From positions 186,001 through 250,000 of the forward strand of contig NZ_JAJVKV010000003.1 of NCBI RefSeq assembly GCF_024198175.1: a stretch of DNA of 64,000 nt, given 5' to 3'. Made by a program: the position numbers and the translations under genes. Under the pieces are notes generated by a model. It saw only the letters and a program-made list of their open reading frames with translations, had not been told where the DNA came from and ran no database searches. Of this stretch, positions 1-9,657 are shown piece by piece (positions within the stretch are counted from its first letter, which is position 1; each line of letters begins with the position of its first letter). This DNA comes from Pyxidicoccus xibeiensis. GTDB taxonomy: Bacteria; Myxococcota; Myxococcia; Myxococcales; Myxococcaceae.

Positions 1-546
1 CTCGACGGCGTCGAAGCCCTTGTTCTTGCACCAGTGGAGCATCCGGTCCCGCATGATGGGCAGGAGGATGTCCATCTGGCGGATGTCGAGCCAGTACGAG
101 CCGTCCCAGCCCTCATCCGCGTTGCCGATGACGGACGCCGGGAAGCGCGCCTTGTCCGAGCGGTAGTCCTCGTAGACGCCCGCATCGAAGTAGCAGATGA
201 CGATGACGTCCGGTCCGAGGGCATGAAGCTGCGCGACCGTCTCAGCCGACGTCAGCTCCCCGTCGAGGTCATACACCTTCTTGTGGGGCAGCACGTCGCG
301 CGGGAAGACGAAGTCCTGGGAGAGCTGCCAGTGCCAGTGGATGGGCTGCGCGGGCGTGGGGCGCCACCAGCCCGTCGGAGTTCCGGCATCGGTGACGGAG
401 GTCCCCGCATCCGCGGGCGGTGTTCCCGCGTCCACGAGCGCCGTGTTGACGCTCCCGGCGGAGAGAGAATCGGACGGAGCGCCCTGACCACCGCAACCAA
501 GAATGGGACCCAAGACGAGAGCGGCGACCATCGAAAGTTTCGACAC
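1..546 (-). CDS. GH114-type glycosidase lipoprotein, C-terminus cut by window edge
   Basis: About 182 residues are visible; the C-terminus lies off the left edge. The GTG start at 546 has a GGGAG ribosome site 7 nt upstream. A lipoprotein signal ends in ILGC|GGQG, followed by an Ala/Asp/Thr linker rich in DAGT. The body matches the start of the GH114 (endo-alpha-1,4-polygalactosaminidase, TM1410-like) fold: WHWQLSQDF near residue 70, then DVIVICYFDAGVYEDYR, FPASVIGNADEGWDGSYWLD and IRQMDILLPIMRDR, ending in GFDAVE at the window edge. By family this enzyme would cut galactosamine-rich exopolysaccharide at the cell surface; the substrate is inference. The upstream same-strand gene ends 82 nt away. 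Confidence 0.8.
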   Translation of the reverse strand, partial: MSKLSMVAALVLGPILGCGGQGAPSDSLSAGSVNTALVDAGTPPADAGTSVTDAGTPTGWWRPTPAQPIHWHWQLSQDFVFPRDVLPHKKVYDLDGELTSAETVAQLHALGPDVIVICYFDAGVYEDYRSDKARFPASVIGNADEGWDGSYWLDIRQMDILLPIMRDRMLHWCKNKGFDAVE

Positions 547-628
547 AGTTATCTCCCTGAGCGTGCCCGGCGCGTCCGGCCCCGGGCCGCGGCACGGTCG
601 CCACATATGAGTCATCTGTCATCGGGTT

Positions 629-1768
629 TCAATTGTGACCCGGAGGTCCTGGGACGGACCGCTGTGGCACGGACACGTCGAAGTCCGCGGTGAACTCGGA
701 GCGCTCCTCCGGCGTGAGGTCGGGCGGCTGCTCGCGCCCGCTCTGCGCGGCGAGGACCGCCGCCTCCATGACCGAGACCACGGCCAGCGCCTGCGTGGCC
801 GTCACCGGACTGGCCCCGGAGCCCGACAGCCCCTCCCGCAGTGCGCTGTAGTACCGGAGGTAGTCTCCCCGGGGCGCCACCGTGGGCGTCCCGTTCCGCG
901 AGTCCCCGGTCAGCAGCAGCCCGGGCGCGGGGTCCACGCCCCAGCCCTCGGAGCCCGGACGCCTTCCCGCGCGCAGCTGCTCCTCCTGCGAGTCCATCCC
1001 GTACTTGAGCCACGAGCCCTTCGTCCCATGGACGGCGAACCGGGGCAGTCCGCCCGCCACGAGCATGGACGCCTGGAGCACGACGTGCCGGCGCGGATAC
1101 ACGAGGGTGACCTGGCACCAGTCATCCACCTGTGCCCCATCGCGGTGCCGGGCCAGCAGGGCGTGGACCCTGTCCGGCAGGCCGAACAGCTGCAGCGCCT
1201 GGTCCACGAGGTGCGGGCCCAGGTCCTGCCAGACGCCCGCGCCCGGCAGCGCCTGCTCACGCCAGCGCTGGCGGACCTCCGGGCGGAAGCGGTCGAACCG
1301 CGACTCCACATGCGTGACGTCCCCCAGCAGGCCCGCGGACACCACGGCCCGCAGCGCGAGGAAGTCGCTGTCCCAGCGCCGGTTGTGGAAGACGGACAGC
1401 GTGCGCCCGCGCTCATGGGCGAGCGCCCGCAGCGCGCGGGCCTCCGCCAGCGTGACGGTGAAGGGCTTGTCGACGACGACGTGCTTGCCTGCCCGCAGCG
1501 CGGTCTCCGCCAGGGGGGCGTGGCTCGCGTTGGGCGTGGCGATGACCACGAGGTCCACGTCTGGATGCGTGGCCGCCTCCTGCGCGGACGACACCAAGGT
1601 GGCTTCCGGTAGCCGGGCCCGGACGGCCTCGGGCTGGCTGGAGGCGACGACGCGCAGCTCCAATCCCTCGGTGGCCTGAATCAGCGGGGCATGAAAGGTC
1701 CTGCCCGCGAAGCCGAAGCCCAGCAGCGCGACGCGGAGGGGGGCACGTCCTGAAGGGGGAGGAGTCAT
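629..1768 (-). CDS. Gfo/Idh/MocA family NAD(P)-dependent oxidoreductase
   Basis: 379 residues from the ATG at 1768; the frame stays open further upstream but homology begins only here. The N-terminal Rossmann fold shows LLGFGFAGRTFHAPL (GxGxxG loop) near residue 12. Next come DLVVIATPNASHAPLAETAL and the family lysine motif VVDKPFTVTLAEA. The C-terminal half has DLGPHLVDQALQLFG, the usual active-site histidine region. Members oxidise or reduce sugars, inositols and related polyols with NAD(P); closest in feel to the YdgJ/YvaA branch, but the substrate cannot be read. No strong ribosome site is visible before the ATG; an in-frame ATG at 1807 is an alternative. Confidence 0.85.
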   Translation of the reverse strand: MTPPPSGRAPLRVALLGFGFAGRTFHAPLIQATEGLELRVVASSQPEAVRARLPEATLVSSAQEAATHPDVDLVVIATPNASHAPLAETALRAGKHVVVDKPFTVTLAEARALRALAHERGRTLSVFHNRRWDSDFLALRAVVSAGLLGDVTHVESRFDRFRPEVRQRWREQALPGAGVWQDLGPHLVDQALQLFGLPDRVHALLARHRDGAQVDDWCQVTLVYPRRHVVLQASMLVAGGLPRFAVHGTKGSWLKYGMDSQEEQLRAGRRPGSEGWGVDPAPGLLLTGDSRNGTPTVAPRGDYLRYYSALREGLSGSGASPVTATQALAVVSVMEAAVLAAQSGREQPPDLTPEERSEFTADFDVSVPQRSVPGPPGHN

Positions 1769-2351
1769 TGGCAGTGGATTGGAGCACACCGCTGCATCGG
1801 CCCGCATGGCCTCGTTGCGAAGCCCGGCATGGGCAGGAGGCGGGCGTCGACGAATACATTGCCCAATGTGAGCGCGCGAAGGGCTTCGCGCGCCCCTGGC
1901 GTTCCACGCAGGAAGCCGCGCCCCGAAGGCGGCCGCCAAGAAGAGCCCCGGCGAGGAAGCCCCCTCCCTCCCTCCGCCGCGGAAGCCGGCGGCCAGCAGG
2001 GTACCGCCGGGCGGGAAGTCTCCAGCGCGGATGACCTCGGAGGCATCCACCCGCTCGGGACTGTTGTCTTTCAGTTGCAGCTGGAGTCCGCCCCGGCAAC
2101 TCCGGCGGCCATGTCCTGACTCCGCGCGCGAATCCTGGGACGGCGTTCGTGCGCAATCCTCTTCGGAGCGGTGAGTCCGTCATGAGTGAGGGCACGCGCT
2201 GGATGCGGCATCAATCACTGTCTGGGACGTTGGTACGACGTTTGTATTGGTTGAGTGCAGTCACCTCCCGAGGCGCAGCGGCCGGGGGCCGGGGCGGCGG
2301 GCAGGCGACATCTGCAACGAAGATGCAGTGGCAACGGGCGAGGAGCGGGAA
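1769..2351. other. Divergent intergenic region
   Basis: A 583-nt gap between the minus-strand oxidoreductase and the plus-strand lipoprotein. Several frames stay open, as expected at this GC content, but none shows a recognisable protein. The stretch 2210-2260 is less GC-rich and contains a short interrupted repeat (ACGT..ACGACGT), a likely place for the promoter of the gene at 2352. I see no RNA gene. Confidence 0.4.
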
Positions 2352-4352
2352 ATGTCTGGGTGGAAGGTGTGGCAGCGGGTGGGCAAGGTGGTGGGCGCGA
2401 CGGCGGGGTTGATGTTGCTGACCCATTGCGGCGGAGCGGAGGAGCAGACGGGAGCGCAGGCGCAGCCCCAGGAGGCGGAGTCCTCGAAGCAGGCGGCCAG
2501 CTCGGACGCCTGCCAGCCGGTGGTCCGGCACTCGGACATCTGGGTGAGAGCGACGGAGGATACGTACGCGACGGCGTCCCAGCCGGACGCCACGCATGGA
2601 AGCGAGCAGCTGCTGCTGGTGGACGGGGCGCCCCAGCTGGAGGCGTACCTGCGCTTCCAGGTCGACCCCTACCTCCTCCAGGACGTCACACTCACGCAGG
2701 CGCGGCTGCAGCTGTTTGCCACGGATGGCAGCAGCGACGGGCCGGCGCTCTACCGCACCAGCGGGAGCTGGGACGCGAGCACCCTGACGTGGAACACCCG
2801 CCCCGCGCGCGTGGGCAGCGCCCTGGGCGACCTGGGCACCGTCGCCAACAACACCTATGTCGAGTACGACGTGACCTCGGCCATCTCGAGCGCGGGCACC
2901 TACGACTTCGCGCTGGTGCCGACAGGGGGCAATGGCGTGGACTTCCAGTCGCTGGAGTCCTTCGCCAGCCAACCGCAGCTCATCCTGACCGTCGCCCGCA
3001 CCTACTGCGCGCGCCGGGGCACGGGAGGGGACGTCACCTGGGGCCACTCCCGCGGCGGTGAGAACGACCAGTACCTGCGGGCCATGGCCATGGACCCGCA
3101 GGGCGGCTTCGTGGCCGCCGCCGACTACTTCCACAGCGGCAACTTCGGCGGGCAGCCCCTGACGTCGCCCTACGGGTTCGCCCTGGTGAAGTACGCCGCG
3201 AGCGGGGCGCACCAGTGGTCGCGCGTCTACGTCCAGTCCAACCTGGACAGCCAGCTTGCCGCCACCGACATCACCCTCACCCCGCTGGGAAACATCCTCG
3301 TGGTGGGCGCCTACCAGGGCGCTCCCGACTTCGGCGCGGGCCCCCTGCCCTACATCAACGGCTCCAACTGGGGGTTCTTCGTCGCCAAGTTCGCGCCCGA
3401 TGGCGACCCCGTTTGGTCCCACGGCTTCGCTGCGTCCGGAGAGGGAAACAACATCCGGGCCTATGCGGCCTCGGTGGCCACCGATGCCAACGGCAGCCTC
3501 ATCGTCACCGGTGACTTCACGGGCTGGCTGAACCTGGGCGGTGCGGAGCTCGAGTCCGGGGAGTCCTTCTCCCAGTACGGCATGTTCCTCGCGAAGTTCT
3601 CCTGGGAGGGCGCGCACCTGTGGTCGCTGGCGGTCCCCGCGGGCACCAGCAACCCCTGGAGTGACAGCACCCTGGGCCGGGAGGTGGTGACCAACGCGGA
3701 GGGGCGCATCTACGTCGGCGGCCAGGCGGGCACCGGCCGCCTCGGCGCCATCAGTGACTCGACGCCGTTCGTCGCCGCCTACAGTCCGGAGGGGACGCTG
3801 CTGTGGTCCCGCGCGCTCTACGACGCGAACGGGCACGTGGAGTCGCTCGCGGTCATGCCCGACGGCGGCGTGGCCTTCGCCGGCGCCTTCCAGGGCTCCT
3901 TCAGCTTCGCGGGCACCACGCTCACCAGCCTCCCGGACTCGGCGGGCTGGTCCACCATGGACGGCCTGCTCGGCGTGCTGTCGCCGACGGGCGCCGACAC
4001 CTGGGCGAAGGCGCTGGGCAGCTCCAGCTATGACATCATCCACCGCCTCGACGCGGACCCTTCCGGGAACCTCTCCTTCGCGCTGCACACCAACGGCCAG
4101 GTGGACCTGGGGGGCGGCGTGCTGAGCCACCCCACGCAGAGCGGCTACTTCCTGGCGCGCTTCACCTCCTCGGGTGCGCACCGCTGGTCTCGCGTGCTGG
4201 CCCCGGAGCTCATCCCGATGGGACTGGAGACCTCGCCTGACGGCGGGACGGTGCTGGGCGGCGTATTCGACCGCCCCGTCACCGTGGACAGCACGACGTA
4301 CCCCGCCCCCGGTGGCAACGACGAGCTGCTGTTCCTGAAGCTCGCCCCGTAG
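2352..4352 (+). CDS. Lipoprotein with DNRLRE-type domain and beta-propeller-like repeats
   Basis: 666 residues. ATG at 2352 follows GAGGAGCGGGA; the frame is open further upstream but the signal peptide starts here: MSGWKVWQRVGKVVGATAGL then MLLTHC|GG. Residues about 45-215 resemble the DNRLRE/CBM96 module (YLRFQVDP.., LYRTSGSWDASTLTWNTRP, SSAGTYDFALVPTGG). The rest is six to seven repeats of about 65 residues with the pattern GDxVWSxGF, VATDANGSLIVTGDFTG, FLAKFSWEGAHLWS, that is an SBBP-like propeller. A surface-anchored adhesion or polysaccharide-binding role is inference; no catalytic motif is visible. The stop is followed by a perfect stem-loop at 4388. Confidence 0.75.
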   Translation: MSGWKVWQRVGKVVGATAGLMLLTHCGGAEEQTGAQAQPQEAESSKQAASSDACQPVVRHSDIWVRATEDTYATASQPDATHGSEQLLLVDGAPQLEAYLRFQVDPYLLQDVTLTQARLQLFATDGSSDGPALYRTSGSWDASTLTWNTRPARVGSALGDLGTVANNTYVEYDVTSAISSAGTYDFALVPTGGNGVDFQSLESFASQPQLILTVARTYCARRGTGGDVTWGHSRGGENDQYLRAMAMDPQGGFVAAADYFHSGNFGGQPLTSPYGFALVKYAASGAHQWSRVYVQSNLDSQLAATDITLTPLGNILVVGAYQGAPDFGAGPLPYINGSNWGFFVAKFAPDGDPVWSHGFAASGEGNNIRAYAASVATDANGSLIVTGDFTGWLNLGGAELESGESFSQYGMFLAKFSWEGAHLWSLAVPAGTSNPWSDSTLGREVVTNAEGRIYVGGQAGTGRLGAISDSTPFVAAYSPEGTLLWSRALYDANGHVESLAVMPDGGVAFAGAFQGSFSFAGTTLTSLPDSAGWSTMDGLLGVLSPTGADTWAKALGSSSYDIIHRLDADPSGNLSFALHTNGQVDLGGGVLSHPTQSGYFLARFTSSGAHRWSRVLAPELIPMGLETSPDGGTVLGGVFDRPVTVDSTTYPAPGGNDELLFLKLAP

Positions 4353-4387
4353 TCCTCACGGCCGCGTCCACGGGCCTGGCGTCCGGG

Positions 4388-4407
4388 CAGGAGCCTCTCG
4401 GCTCCTG
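4388..4407. terminator. Perfect 8-bp stem-loop between two same-strand genes
   Basis: Arms CAGGAGCC and GGCTCCTG with a TCTC loop, 36 nt after the lipoprotein stop and 132 nt before the hybrid kinase start. There is no T-tract, so it may be a weak or factor-assisted terminator or an mRNA-end structure. Confidence 0.4.
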
Positions 4408-4539
4408 TGACCGGGCGCCGGGCCTTTGAGGCGTTCGTGACCAGGACCGTCCACATCGTTGGATTGTTGCTCCCCTGGAGGTGCCTGGGCTTTATGGGAT
4501 GCGGCGCTCATCCAACACCCTGATAAGACGAAGGTGAGG

Positions 4540-7500
4540 ATGGACGAAAAGATGGACGTGCTTCCCGGCTACACCCTGGACGCGCTCGTGCGTCAGGGGG
4601 AGAGCGCAGCTGTCTACAGGGGAGTGTCCGCTACCGGTCGCCGGGTCATCGTCAAGCTGCTGCGCTCCCAGCAGCCCTCTCCGAGAGAGCTCGCGGAGCT
4701 CCGCCATGCGTTCGAGCTCGGGCGTGAGCTCGACTCTCCAGCCGCGGTGCGCACGCTGTCCCTGGAAGCGTCTGGCGAGCGCTTCGCCCTGGTGTTCGAG
4801 GATACGGGAGGACGCTTCCTCGACGAGCTGCTCGGGGCTCCGATGGAGGTCGGCCGCGCGCTCGACCTGGCCGTCGGCATCGCCGAAGCGCTCGCCGACC
4901 TCCACGGCCACGGCCTCATCCACAAGGACGTCTGCCCGGAGAACCTGGTCGTCGGCCCTGGGCCGGGCCACGTCCAGCTGACCGACTTCGCCCTCGCCTC
5001 TCGCAGTGGGAGCGAGCGCTCGGCGCTGCTCCCCATGTCCAGACAGGTGGTGGGGAGCCTCCCGTACCTCTCGCCCGAGCAGACGGGTCGCATGCACCGT
5101 CCCATCGACGCGCGCACGGACCTCTACTCGGCGGGTGTCGTGCTGTACCAGGTGTTCACCGGTCAGCTGCCCTTCCACGCCGAGGACCCGCTCGGGTGGA
5201 TTCACAGCCACCTCGCCCGCATGCCCCGCCCGCCCGTGGAGCTTCAGCCCCACCTGCCGGCCGTCGTGTCGGAGCTGGTGCTGCGCCTCCTGGCCAAGGC
5301 GCCCGAGGACCGCTACCCGACAGCGCACGCGCTGCTCATCGACCTCCTGAACTGCCGCCAGCAGTGGACCTCGAACCAGCGAATCGAGCCGTTCGCCCTC
5401 GTCACCGGCGACGCGCTCGGACAGCTGCGAGCACCTCAGCTCATCAAGCTTCGAGAGGCCGAGCTCGAGCAGCTGCGCTCCGCCTTCGAGCGGGTGGTGG
5501 CCACGAAGCACCCGGAGCTGTTCTTGGTGATGGGAGAGGCGGGCGTCGGCAAGTCGTCCCTGATGGTCCAGCTCAGGTCCACGGTCCTCGACAAGGGCGG
5601 CCTCTTCCTGACGGGCAAGTTCGACCAGCAGCAGGAGGCGCCCTACGCGGCCTTTGCCTACGCGTTCCAGGCCCTCTTCCAGCAGCTTGCCGAGGAGGAA
5701 GCGCCCCTCAAGGCCCGCTGGCGAGAGCGGCTGGATGCGGCGCTCGGTGCGAGCGGGCAGCTGATTGCCGACCTCATCCCCGAGCTGCGCCTGGTGACCG
5801 GGCGGCTGCCGGAGGTCGCGCCGCTGCCTCCCGTCGAGGCCCAGAGCCGCTTCCTCCAGGTGTTTCGACAGCTCCTGGAAGCGCTCACCGAGGAGCACCC
5901 GGTGACGCTCTTCCTCGACGACCTGCATTGGGCCGACGAGGCCAGCCTGCGGCTGCTCCAGCACCTGGTGTCACACCCCGCGCCCCACCCCCTCCTCATC
6001 CTCGGGGCCTGCCGCGACCGTGACAGGGCGCCGTCCGACCCGCTGGCGGTCACCCTCGACCAGCTCGAGAAGGGTCAGACGCGGGTGACGGAGCTCACCC
6101 TGCTCCCGCTGTCGTTCGAGGACTGCGCGCACCTCATCGGAGAGGCGCTCGGCGCCGACCCACGGACCCTCGCGCCGCTGGCGGCGTTGGTCTGCGACAA
6201 GAGCCACGGCAACCCCTTCTTCACCGTCCAGCTGCTCTTCGCGCTCCATCGCGCCGGCCTGGTCACATTCGACCGGGAGCGGAGCGCCTGGCGGTGGAGC
6301 GCCCACCGCATCCTCGCGCTGGAGCTGAGCGAAGACGTCCTCGAGCTGATGCTCGACAAGCTGCGACGCCTCCCAGCCGTCACGCAGGAAGCGCTCAGGC
6401 TCGCGGCCTGCCTGGGGGCGACTGTCGAGCTCGAGCCGCTCATCGTGACGAGCGGCTTCTCGGAGGAGGCCCTGCGCACCGCGCTGGACCTGGCCGTGCG
6501 CGAGGGGCTGCTCCTGCGCCTCGACGGCAGCTATCGCTTCTTGCACGACCGCGTGCAGCAGGCCGCCTACGCGCTGCTCGAGCCCGAGGCGCGTGCCGCC
6601 ACGCACCTGCGCATCGGCCGCCGGCTGCTCGCGCACACCTCACCGCAGCTGCTGTCCGAGCGGGTGTTCACCCTGGTGAGCCAGCTCAACCAGGGCGCGC
6701 ATCTGATTGAAGCGCCGGACGAGCGCATTGCCATCGCTCGGCTCGACCTGCTCGCCGCCAGGCGCGCCAAGGCCGCCTCCGCCTATGGCGCGGCGCTCCG
6801 CTACATCCAGGCGGGCCTGGCGCTGCTGGCTCCCGAGCCATGGACGACCGAGCATGACATTGCTCAGAGCCTCTACCTGGAAGAGGCCGAGAGCGAGCTG
6901 TGCGCCGGCAATCTGGACACGGCCGAGCGCGTCCTGACGCTCCTGCTTTCCCATGCGCGCACTCCCGCCGAGCGCGCCAGCGCCTACCGGGCGCAGATCG
7001 ACCTGCACACCACCCGGGGCGCCCTGGGCCCGGCCATCGACAGCGCCAGCGCCTGCCTCCGCCAGTACGGCATCGAGCTGAGCCCCCATCCCACGCTCGA
7101 GCAGCTTGGGGAGATGGATCGCACCGTGGAGCAGCTCCTCGGGGAGCAGGCCATCGAAGCGCTGCTCGGCCTGGCCCCCATGCGAGATGCGGACACGGAG
7201 GCCGCCATGAGCGTGCTGGCCGCCTTCCTGCCGACGGCCTACTTCTACAACCCCCAGCTGCACCACCTGGTGGCGTGCCAGATGATGCTCCTCACCCTCC
7301 GGCATGGACTGACGTCCGCCTCCGCGGTGGGGCTCACCGCCTACGGCTTCGAGCTGGTCATCACCCACAAGCAGTACGCCAGGGCCGCCAGCTTCGCCCG
7401 CGTGGCGCTCGCGCTGGTGGAGCGGCACGGCCTGGTCGCGGATGAGGCGAAGGTGTGCCTGCTCGTGGGCGTGACCCTCCTCCCCTGGGTCGAGCCGGCG

Positions 7501-9654
7501 CGCTCCCTCTACACCTTCCTCGAGCGGTGCCTTCGCGCGGGAAGGCGTGCGGGAGACGTGTTCTTCGTCTGCCTCGGGCTCTTCCACCGCTGCCTGCTGG
7601 CGCTGGCCGCGGGCGAACGGCTCGAAGAGGTCGAGCGCGCGGCGCGGGCCGCCGCCGATTTCACCCGCGGCGTCGGGAACGAGCCGCTGCTCATCTGTGC
7701 CGAAATCGACCAGCACTTCACCCAGGCGCTGCGCGGCCGCTCTCCGGCGCTCCCTCTCGAGCGGCTCGAGGAGGCGGCCCTCGCCGAGCGCGTGAGGCGC
7801 AACCCGCTGTTCGTCAGCTTCTGGTACCGCTTCCACCGGCTCGAGCTCCATCTCGTCCTGGGCAACCGCGCCGCAGCGCTCGCCGAGGCGCGACAGCTCT
7901 CCGGCCTCATCGTCTCCCAACGGGGCCAGTACCCTGAGGCCCATGCCGTCTTCATGGTCGCCCTGGCCCTGGCGGCCCATGGCGAGGAGGCCCCCGCGGA
8001 GGAGCAGGCACAGTTGAGGGCCGAGCTCGACGGCCATCACGCCTTCCTCAAGAACCTGGCGGCTTTCTGTCCAGCCAACTTCCTCGCCTTCGAGGCGCTG
8101 GTGACGGCAGAGGTCGCGCGGCTGCACGGACGTGCGGAGGAAGCCGGGGAGAACTACGAGCGGGCGCTCCGGGCCGCGCTTGCGAGCGGCTACGTCCACT
8201 ATGCGGCGCTGGCAGGCGAGCTCGCCGCGAGCTTCTACCGTTCACGCGGCCTGCGCACCATCGCCGAGGCCTACCTGGAGGAGGCCTGGCGCGCCTACCA
8301 GGAGTGGGGCGCCGAGGCCAAGCTGCGCCAGCTCGAGCAGCTGCACCCCCGCCTGGAAGAGCGCCTGTCGCGCGTGCTCCCCCACCACCGGTACGCGGAG
8401 CCCGCGCAGCTCGACGCGCGCGCGATGGTGCACGCATCACAGGTCCTCTCCCAGGAGATCGTCCTGCCGCGGCTGCTGGAGAAGCTCCTGCGGAGCGCGC
8501 TCGAGCAGGCGGGCGCGGAGCGGGGCTACCTGCTGACGCTCGAAGCAGGCCGTCCCCTCGTGCGGGTGGCAGCGCAGCTGACGGAGTCCGGAATCCAGGT
8601 CTCCGTCTTCGGCGAGCCCGCCGCCCCCGGCGCCGAGCTCCCGGGCTCGCTCCTGTCGCACGTACAGAGGATGCGGCAGCCAGTGTTGCTCGACGATGCC
8701 TCACAGCCGAGCCCCTTCTCTTCGGACCCCTACTTCGCCTCGCTGCGTGTGCACTCGGTGCTCTGCATTCCACTCGTCCGGCAGGCCGACCTCGCCGGCA
8801 TGCTGTACCTGGAGAACAACCAGCTCGCGGGGGCGTTCACGTCCGAGCGGATCCTCACCCTGGAGGTGCTGGCCGCACAGGCCGCCATCTCCCTCGAGAA
8901 CGCCCGCCTCTACCAGGCGGCCGAGGAGGCCGTCCGCGTGCGCGACGACTTCCTGGCCATCGCCTCCCACGAGCTCAAGACCCCCATCACCGCCATGAAG
9001 CTCCAGGTGCAGTCCATCCGACGGGCGATGGACACGCGGGAGAATGGAGCGCACACGGAGGACCGGCTCGTCCCCCTGCTCAAGGCCTTCGAGCGCCATG
9101 TCAGCCGCCTGGCCTATCTGGCCGACGAGATGCTCGAGGTGTCACGAATCAAGGCGGGCACGCTGGCGCTGGCGCTGGAGGAGCTCGACCTGTCCCGCCT
9201 GGTGCGGGAGCAGGTGGACACCGTGGCGGAGCGCCTGAAGGCCGTGGGGTGTCCCGTGGAGCTCGAATTGGAGGAGACGGTCGTGGGGCGGTGGGACCGC
9301 ATCCGCCTGGGGCGGCTCGTCAGCAGCCTGCTCCTCAATGCCATGAAGTTCGGCGCGGGCTGTCCCATCACCGTGCGCACACGCAGGACTGGCGACTTCG
9401 CGCGTCTCGAGGTGCAGGACCGCGGAGGCGGGGTGGACCGTGCCGACCAGGCGCGCATCTTCGAGCGGTTCGAGCAGGCGGCACCCGCGCACCACTATGG
9501 CGGGCTGGGCCTGGGGCTCTATCTCGCACGTGAGACGGTGCGCGCCCACGGCGGCACCATCTCCGTGGAGAGCGCGCTCGGCGCCGGCGCCACGTTCGTG
9601 GTGGACCTGCCCCTGAGTCCTCCGGGGCCGGCTGGACGTGGCCCCGCCGCTTGA
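4540..9654 (+). CDS. Hybrid Ser/Thr kinase - AAA ATPase - GAF - sensor histidine kinase
   Basis: 1704 residues from ATG 4540, preceded by AAGGTGAGG. Kinase-like domain about 8-268: catalytic loop HKDVCPENLVV (HRD is HKD), then DFALA in place of DFG and the SPEQTGRMHRPID activation segment of this subfamily. A STAND/AAA module follows: Walker A GEAGVGKSS near 331, Walker B VTLFLDDLHWAD near 456. Residues about 700-1270 are helical TPR-like repeats. GAF domain about 1290-1460, then HisKA with IASHELKTPIT (His near 1476) and HATPase_c with N-box LLLNAMKFG, G1 DRGGGVD and G2 GGLGLGLYL. No transmembrane segment, so a cytosolic sensor. No response regulator lies beside it, so its partner is elsewhere. 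Ends 3 nt before the convergent C39 gene. Confidence 0.9.
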   Translation: MDEKMDVLPGYTLDALVRQGESAAVYRGVSATGRRVIVKLLRSQQPSPRELAELRHAFELGRELDSPAAVRTLSLEASGERFALVFEDTGGRFLDELLGAPMEVGRALDLAVGIAEALADLHGHGLIHKDVCPENLVVGPGPGHVQLTDFALASRSGSERSALLPMSRQVVGSLPYLSPEQTGRMHRPIDARTDLYSAGVVLYQVFTGQLPFHAEDPLGWIHSHLARMPRPPVELQPHLPAVVSELVLRLLAKAPEDRYPTAHALLIDLLNCRQQWTSNQRIEPFALVTGDALGQLRAPQLIKLREAELEQLRSAFERVVATKHPELFLVMGEAGVGKSSLMVQLRSTVLDKGGLFLTGKFDQQQEAPYAAFAYAFQALFQQLAEEEAPLKARWRERLDAALGASGQLIADLIPELRLVTGRLPEVAPLPPVEAQSRFLQVFRQLLEALTEEHPVTLFLDDLHWADEASLRLLQHLVSHPAPHPLLILGACRDRDRAPSDPLAVTLDQLEKGQTRVTELTLLPLSFEDCAHLIGEALGADPRTLAPLAALVCDKSHGNPFFTVQLLFALHRAGLVTFDRERSAWRWSAHRILALELSEDVLELMLDKLRRLPAVTQEALRLAACLGATVELEPLIVTSGFSEEALRTALDLAVREGLLLRLDGSYRFLHDRVQQAAYALLEPEARAATHLRIGRRLLAHTSPQLLSERVFTLVSQLNQGAHLIEAPDERIAIARLDLLAARRAKAASAYGAALRYIQAGLALLAPEPWTTEHDIAQSLYLEEAESELCAGNLDTAERVLTLLLSHARTPAERASAYRAQIDLHTTRGALGPAIDSASACLRQYGIELSPHPTLEQLGEMDRTVEQLLGEQAIEALLGLAPMRDADTEAAMSVLAAFLPTAYFYNPQLHHLVACQMMLLTLRHGLTSASAVGLTAYGFELVITHKQYARAASFARVALALVERHGLVADEAKVCLLVGVTLLPWVEPARSLYTFLERCLRAGRRAGDVFFVCLGLFHRCLLALAAGERLEEVERAARAAADFTRGVGNEPLLICAEIDQHFTQALRGRSPALPLERLEEAALAERVRRNPLFVSFWYRFHRLELHLVLGNRAAALAEARQLSGLIVSQRGQYPEAHAVFMVALALAAHGEEAPAEEQAQLRAELDGHHAFLKNLAAFCPANFLAFEALVTAEVARLHGRAEEAGENYERALRAALASGYVHYAALAGELAASFYRSRGLRTIAEAYLEEAWRAYQEWGAEAKLRQLEQLHPRLEERLSRVLPHHRYAEPAQLDARAMVHASQVLSQEIVLPRLLEKLLRSALEQAGAERGYLLTLEAGRPLVRVAAQLTESGIQVSVFGEPAAPGAELPGSLLSHVQRMRQPVLLDDASQPSPFSSDPYFASLRVHSVLCIPLVRQADLAGMLYLENNQLAGAFTSERILTLEVLAAQAAISLENARLYQAAEEAVRVRDDFLAIASHELKTPITAMKLQVQSIRRAMDTRENGAHTEDRLVPLLKAFERHVSRLAYLADEMLEVSRIKAGTLALALEELDLSRLVREQVDTVAERLKAVGCPVELELEETVVGRWDRIRLGRLVSSLLLNAMKFGAGCPITVRTRRTGDFARLEVQDRGGGVDRADQARIFERFEQAAPAHHYGGLGLGLYLARETVRAHGGTISVESALGAGATFVVDLPLSPPGPAGRGPAA

Positions 9655-9657
9655 TGA

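Noticed and set aside
2211..4181. 656-codon open frame antisense to the DNRLRE lipoprotein
   Set aside because: High-GC shadow: composition is Arg/Gly/Val-rich and no domain is visible; the plus-strand frame has a signal peptide and repeats.
6640..8199. 519-codon antisense frame inside the hybrid kinase gene
   Set aside because: No recognisable protein; lies opposite the TPR region whose own frame is well supported.
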